DNA from: NBML01 sp029939535
Lineage (GTDB): Bacteria > Desulfobacterota > Desulfobacteria > Desulfobacterales > Desulfobacteraceae
Length of the DNA stretch: 9,037 nt
Direction: 5' to 3'
NCBI GenBank assembly: GCA_029939535.1
Contig: JAOZST010000156.1
Location: 1 to 9,037, forward strand
Shown here: positions 6,021 through 9,037 of the stretch, piece after piece
Position numbering within the stretch: the first letter of the stretch is position 1
Layout of the letters: every line of letters starts with the position of its first letter
The notes under the pieces: model-generated
What the model saw: the letters and a program-made list of their open reading frames with translations, nothing else
Database searches by the model: none
What the model was told of the DNA's origin: nothing
Position numbers and translations under genes: made by a program

Positions 6021-6054
6021 CCATCCAATGTCTTTACCATGACATTTTTATCTG

Positions 6055-6086
6055 CAAAGAGCCCTGGGATTTTTCCAGGCTCTTTG
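6055..6086 (+). terminator. hairpin after the biotin carrier gene
   Basis: CAAAGAGCC (6055-6063) pairs with GGCTCTTTG (6078-6086). TGG/CCA adds three more pairs after a one-base bulge, and the loop is 7 nt. It starts 35 nt after the stop codon. No T-run follows the stem, so termination may be incomplete or the hairpin may protect the mRNA end. Confidence 0.55.
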
Positions 6087-6492
6087 TATGATACTCCTAT
6101 CAATATTTACATCTTCCCTGAATTTTTATTGATTTAATCTATCTGAAATCAAATTCACTTTATACAAATTTTATGTTTATGTAAATTTTTTATCCTGATT
6201 TTTTTATCAAAATCCCTGTTCCATATTGTAAAATAACCTTCTATTTGTGTAAGATAGAAAGAAACAAAACCCTTTGTCAAGAAATTTTTTGATCAGATTT
6301 TTAATCATATTTTTCTTGACATTGAATTAAATTTTTAGTTTACCTTACTCCATAATATGATTGCCCAGCAGGATCATCACCTTGCCTATTGTAAACGCAT
6401 ATTAACGGGTGCTGCCCGCTCTTTTTCACAAAACATGGGATTCAGCATCCCTGCTTTTAATACACTACAAACTAATTTAATTAGGAGGAAAA
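6087..6492. other. AT-rich non-coding region upstream of glutaryl-CoA dehydrogenase
   Basis: No supported gene lies in these 406 bp. The left three quarters are very AT-rich. The right part contains small stem-loops, CGGG/CCCG (6406-6418) and GGGAT/ATCCC (6437-6451). AGGAGG (6483-6488) is placed 4 nt before the dehydrogenase ATG. A TTGACA hexamer at 6316-6321 is the best -35 candidate, but no convincing -10 hexamer follows at 16-18 bp. A transcript starting nearby would have a leader well over 100 nt. Confidence 0.5.
6275..6321. repeat. 10-bp inverted repeat, candidate operator
   Basis: TGTCAAGAAA (6275-6284) and TTTCTTGACA (6312-6321) are perfect inverted copies separated by 27 bp. The right arm contains the TTGACA hexamer that is the best -35 candidate for the dehydrogenase gene. 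This arrangement fits a regulator-binding site, but no regulator gene is in the window. Confidence 0.45.
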
Positions 6493-7656
6493 ATGGATTT
6501 TAAATTATCAACCGAGCTGAAGATGCTCCAGAAAGAAATCAGAAAATTTGCAAAAAAACAGATAGAGCCCTATGCAGACGAATGGGATGAGAACCATCAC
6601 TTTCCCATTAAAGAAGTCATGCGCCCTTTGGGAGAACTTGGATATTTCGGCACTGTGATCCCGGAAGAATACGGGGGAGAAGACATGGGATTCATGGCTT
6701 CCATGATTGTCACCGAAGAACTGGCAAGGGTTTCCTCTTCTTTACGGGTCCAGGTCAATATGCAGGTGCTGGGCTGTGCCTACACCATTTATAAATATGG
6801 CAATGAAGAAGTAAGAAAAAAGTATGTGGAAAAACTCTGTACAGCTGAATACATAGGTGGTTTCGGCATAACAGAGTCCGATGCCGGGTCAGATGTAATG
6901 GCCATAGCCTCCACTGCTGAAGACAAGGGTGATCACTGGCTTTTAAATGGGTCTAAAACCTGGATTTCCAATGCCAGCTTTGCCGACTGCCTCCTTTACT
7001 ATGCTTACACGGACAAGGACGCCGGATCCAAAGGTCTGTCAGCCTTTGTCATTGAACCCAAAAACTTTGAGGGCATCAAGACCTCTGCTCTGGACAAACT
7101 GGGTTCACATTCCTCCCCCACAGGTGAACTCTTTCTGGACAATGTAAAAATCCCCAAGGAAAATATTCTGGGCAAACCAGGGGATGGAACAAAAATTGTT
7201 TTCTCATCCCTGAACAATACAAGGCTTTCCGCAGCCGCCGGCGGTGTTGGTCTTGCCCAGGCCTGCCTGGATGCATCCATTAAATACTGCAATGAAAGAA
7301 AACAATTTGGGAAAACAATCGGTTCCTTTCAAATGAACCAGGACATGATTGCCCAGATGGCCACTGAAATAGAAGCTGCCAGACTCCTGGTCTACAAAGC
7401 AGCCTGGGAAAAAGACCAGGGCAACGTTAACAACGGCCTTGATGTAGCCATGGCCAAATACTTTGTGGGCGAGCTGGCCACAAAATGTTCCAATTATGCC
7501 ATGAGAATTCTTGGTGCCTACGGATATTCAACAGAATATCCTGTGGCCAGATTTTACAGGGATGCCCCCACCTATTCCATGGTGGAAGGCTCTGCCAATA
7601 TCTGCAAATGGATCATTGCCCTGGATCAGCTGGGTATAAGAAAAGCCAACCGCTAA
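6493..7656 (+). CDS. acd: glutaryl-CoA dehydrogenase, probably non-decarboxylating
   Basis: This 387-residue FAD-dependent acyl-CoA dehydrogenase should oxidise glutaryl-CoA to glutaconyl-CoA in the cytoplasm. Family marks include 'FGITESDAGSDV' (124-135), 'WLLNGSKTWISNA' (149-161), 'KYCNERKQFGKTIGSFQ' (264-280) and the catalytic base Glu365 in 'MVEGSANI'. Aligned by eye with human GCDH, Arg85 matches the substrate-carboxylate-binding Arg94. Glu87, Ser95, Ser98 and Tyr369 are replaced by Ala78, Val86, Asn89 and Val364. The same replacements occur, as I recall, in the Desulfococcus multivorans enzyme, which stops at glutaconyl-CoA. Segments such as 'RLSAAAGGVGLAQACLD' look nearly identical to that protein. 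The neighbouring gcdA and biotin carrier supply the separate decarboxylation step that such an enzyme requires. AGGAGG at 6483-6488 fixes the start. Confidence 0.9.
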   Translation: MDFKLSTELKMLQKEIRKFAKKQIEPYADEWDENHHFPIKEVMRPLGELGYFGTVIPEEYGGEDMGFMASMIVTEELARVSSSLRVQVNMQVLGCAYTIYKYGNEEVRKKYVEKLCTAEYIGGFGITESDAGSDVMAIASTAEDKGDHWLLNGSKTWISNASFADCLLYYAYTDKDAGSKGLSAFVIEPKNFEGIKTSALDKLGSHSSPTGELFLDNVKIPKENILGKPGDGTKIVFSSLNNTRLSAAAGGVGLAQACLDASIKYCNERKQFGKTIGSFQMNQDMIAQMATEIEAARLLVYKAAWEKDQGNVNNGLDVAMAKYFVGELATKCSNYAMRILGAYGYSTEYPVARFYRDAPTYSMVEGSANICKWIIALDQLGIRKANR

Positions 7657-7667
7657 CCAATTACCAT

Positions 7668-7717
7668 GGGCAGACCAATCCCGGGCATCCTGGCCTGGCC
7701 GGTCCGCCCTTTTTTTT
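7668..7717 (+). terminator. terminator-like hairpin between the dehydrogenase and the next gene
   Basis: GGGCAGACC (7668-7676) pairs with GGTCCGCCC (7701-7709) with one A-C mismatch. Eight T's follow directly (7710-7717). The ribosome-binding site of the next gene begins two bases after the T-run. It should end most acd transcripts and let a fraction read through. Confidence 0.65.
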
Positions 7718-7733
7718 AAAGGAGGGCTCAATA

Positions 7734-8132
7734 ATGGATCCCAAAGAGGACCCCAAAGACATTGCCAAAAAAACAGGTGATACAGCCAAACTCTATTTTT
7801 CCACGGTCAAAGATGAGGACAAGCCCTATAATTTATGGCGGCATTTTGACAAAGACCTTGCCAGGGACATGTCCCTTTATATCACGGGCCAGATGTATGC
7901 CAGGGAAAAAATACCCCATGCCACCCGCCAGTTGATCACAGTGGCAGCCCTGACTGTCCTGGCAAAGCCTGAAGAGCTGAAACTCCACATTCACGCAGCA
8001 CTGAATGTGGGATGCACCAGTGAAGAAATTGCAGAAGTGATCTTCCAGACCAGTATTTATGGTGGGGTGCCAGCTGCCAATACAGCTTTAAGCGCACTGA
8101 AAGATGTTCTGGAGGAACGGGAAGAGGCCTGA
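7734..8132 (+). CDS. carboxymuconolactone-decarboxylase-family protein
   Basis: This 132-residue all-helical protein belongs to the CMD/AhpD-like family. The conserved core runs from about 62 to 123, with 'RQLITVAAL' (65-73), 'LKLHIHAALNVGCTSEEI' (82-99) and 'QTSIYGGVPAANTAL' (105-119), close to the PcaC type. The AhpD redox Cys-x-x-Cys is absent, so peroxidase-type chemistry is unlikely. True PcaC acts in oxygen-dependent protocatechuate degradation, which does not fit an anaerobic pathway. The substrate is therefore unknown, though a side reaction of an acyl-CoA or keto acid in glutarate or aromatic metabolism is possible. The ATG at 7734 has AGGAGG (7720-7725) 8 nt upstream; a longer reading from 7485 would overlap acd and lacks family homology. 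Expression probably depends on read-through of the preceding hairpin. The gene ends 1 nt from the convergent methyltransferase gene. Confidence 0.85.
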   Translation: MDPKEDPKDIAKKTGDTAKLYFSTVKDEDKPYNLWRHFDKDLARDMSLYITGQMYAREKIPHATRQLITVAALTVLAKPEELKLHIHAALNVGCTSEEIAEVIFQTSIYGGVPAANTALSALKDVLEEREEA

Positions 8133-8133
8133 T

Positions 8134-9015
8134 TTATTTTCGTCTGCCCAGGATGGTATTCCAGATACCGTCGGGGCAGCGCCTTTCAATGACATGGACC
8201 GGCTGTTTATCCAGGGATGCCATTACCCTGGTGGTTTCGGAATTCAAAAGACCTGACAGGATAAAATATTTTTTCTGACAAAAAGACGGATGGGAAATTA
8301 TGTGCTGCATGACATCATAGTGAATATTGGCCACAAGAAGATCACAGGGAATTGAGACCATCTCCTCTCCTTTTGCCTGGAAGGCAAGTATCTTGTTTTC
8401 AAACCCATTAAGTCTGATATTTTTCAGGGTAGTTTCAACGGCAAGGCGGTTAAAATCACAGGCCAGGATCTGATCACATCCAAGGGAAGCAGCACCAAGG
8501 GATAAAAGCCCTGTGCCTGTCCCGATATCCAGGACAGTTTGGATTTTTTCATTGCCACACAACCTCTGGATCAGGGCCAGGCAGTCTTCCGTGGTCTGGT
8601 GCCGGCCCGTGCCAAACACCACCCCCGGATCCAGAATAATCACCCTTGATTTTAAGTCTTTAGCTGACAGTTTTTTTTCAGACAGGCCCCAATTATCAGG
8701 CTTATTGTTATTTTTCGGCTGGTCCCAGGGAGGGGCAATGCATATATCCTCTACAAAATAGGGTTCAATTTTGTCTCCGTGCCATTGCTCACAGGTCATA
8801 TCATAGGTTTCAACAAGGGGTACCCGTGGATTCTGTTCCTTTATCTGTTCAATCAACAAATCGGCTGGACTGGAAAAAAAAAGAAATGATGTCCCTTCTT
8901 CCTGCCAGTTTCCTAAAAATCTTGTGTCGCTTTTCACCAGCGTATCAAGTGATAAAATACCATCAAAATTATAGATATATAATTGTTCGTAGGGATTTTT
9001 CATCATTTTTCTCAT
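8134..9015 (-). CDS. prmA: PrmA-like methyltransferase (ribosomal protein L11 type)
   Basis: This protein is 293 residues from the ATG at 9015, the same length as E. coli PrmA, which trimethylates ribosomal protein L11 using S-adenosylmethionine. 'ILDPGVVFGTGRHQTT' (127-142) corresponds to the PrmA signature DPG-x-x-FGTG-x-H-x-TT. 'VLDIGTGTGLLSLGAASLG' (161-179) is the SAM-binding loop, and 'LLVANI' (227-231) and 'LSGLL' (253-257) are the later family motifs. The usual NILAxPL catalytic-region motif reads 'NIHYDVM' here, and the N-terminal L11-binding domain is poorly conserved, so the target could differ. AGGGA lies 4 nt before the ATG at 9015. A TTG at 9033 would add six residues, and an even earlier start beyond the window cannot be excluded. 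Confidence 0.82.
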   Translation of the reverse strand: MRKMMKNPYEQLYIYNFDGILSLDTLVKSDTRFLGNWQEEGTSFLFFSSPADLLIEQIKEQNPRVPLVETYDMTCEQWHGDKIEPYFVEDICIAPPWDQPKNNNKPDNWGLSEKKLSAKDLKSRVIILDPGVVFGTGRHQTTEDCLALIQRLCGNEKIQTVLDIGTGTGLLSLGAASLGCDQILACDFNRLAVETTLKNIRLNGFENKILAFQAKGEEMVSIPCDLLVANIHYDVMQHIISHPSFCQKKYFILSGLLNSETTRVMASLDKQPVHVIERRCPDGIWNTILGRRK

Positions 9016-9037
9016 ATTTTCCCTGGCACACAAAATA

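Noticed and set aside
5552..6103. 183-codon open frame on the - strand across the biotin carrier gene and the divergent control region
   Set aside because: It is antisense to the biotin carrier, and most of its translation matches no plausible protein. Only its last codons were kept, as the possible leader peptide.
6316..6344. full sigma-70 promoter for acd
   Set aside because: TTGACA is perfect, but the hexamers at 16-18 bp spacing do not resemble TATAAT. Only the -35 is noted.
6406..6451. two small stem-loops in the dehydrogenase leader as a possible riboswitch
   Set aside because: The stems are only 4 and 5 bp, and no known riboswitch core could be recognised.
7485..7733. 83-codon N-terminal extension of the CMD-family gene
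   Set aside because: It lies in another frame of acd and across the terminator hairpin. The ATG at 7734 has a clear AGGAGG and matches the family's start.

Overview
The window looks like part of the chromosome of a strictly anaerobic, aromatic-degrading member of the Desulfobacterota, most likely Desulfobacteraceae. The main clue is the 387-residue acyl-CoA dehydrogenase at 6493-7656. It reads, as far as I can recall the sequence, like the non-decarboxylating glutaryl-CoA dehydrogenase of Desulfococcus multivorans. It sits close to genes for a biotin-dependent glutaconyl-CoA decarboxylase. No rRNA, tRNA, CRISPR array, transposase or phage gene is visible.

Layout. (1) 152-2003, + strand: a two-CBS-domain protein whose 3' end overlaps an MFS transporter that has no ATG or GTG start upstream of its first membrane segment. 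(2) 2067-2722, + strand: an AT-rich type II toxin-antitoxin module (ribbon-helix-helix antitoxin, MazF/PemK toxin, 7-nt overlap) with its own promoter and a candidate operator. (3) 2723-3014: a non-coding tail packed with hairpins, including a strong intrinsic terminator for the operon arriving from the right. (4) 3015-5548, - strand: gcdA (glutaconyl-CoA decarboxylase carboxyltransferase subunit) followed by a crotonase-family hydratase that resembles dienoyl-CoA hydratases. A possible 21-residue leader ORF ends inside the gcdA ribosome-binding region. (5) 5549-5804: a divergent control region in which the two predicted transcripts would overlap at their 5' ends. (6) 5805-6020, + strand: a minimal 71-residue biotin carrier protein, then a hairpin. 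(7) 6087-6492: an AT-rich 406-bp non-coding stretch with a 10-bp inverted repeat. (8) 6493-8132, + strand: glutaryl-CoA dehydrogenase, a terminator-like hairpin with eight T's, then a carboxymuconolactone-decarboxylase-family protein. (9) 8134-9015, - strand: a PrmA-like methyltransferase, convergent with the previous gene at a 1-nt gap.

How the genes work together. Regions 4-8 form a lower benzoyl-CoA or glutarate pathway. Glutaryl-CoA is oxidised to glutaconyl-CoA without loss of CO2. GcdA then moves the carboxyl group from glutaconyl-CoA to biotin on the small carrier, giving crotonyl-CoA. In known systems a membrane subunit (GcdB) decarboxylates carboxybiotin and pumps Na+. That subunit and GcdD are not in this window, so the energy-conserving half must be encoded elsewhere. 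The hydratase could act on crotonyl-CoA or earlier on the dienoyl-CoA ring intermediate. The CBS/MFS pair, the toxin-antitoxin module and the methyltransferase have no evident link to this pathway.
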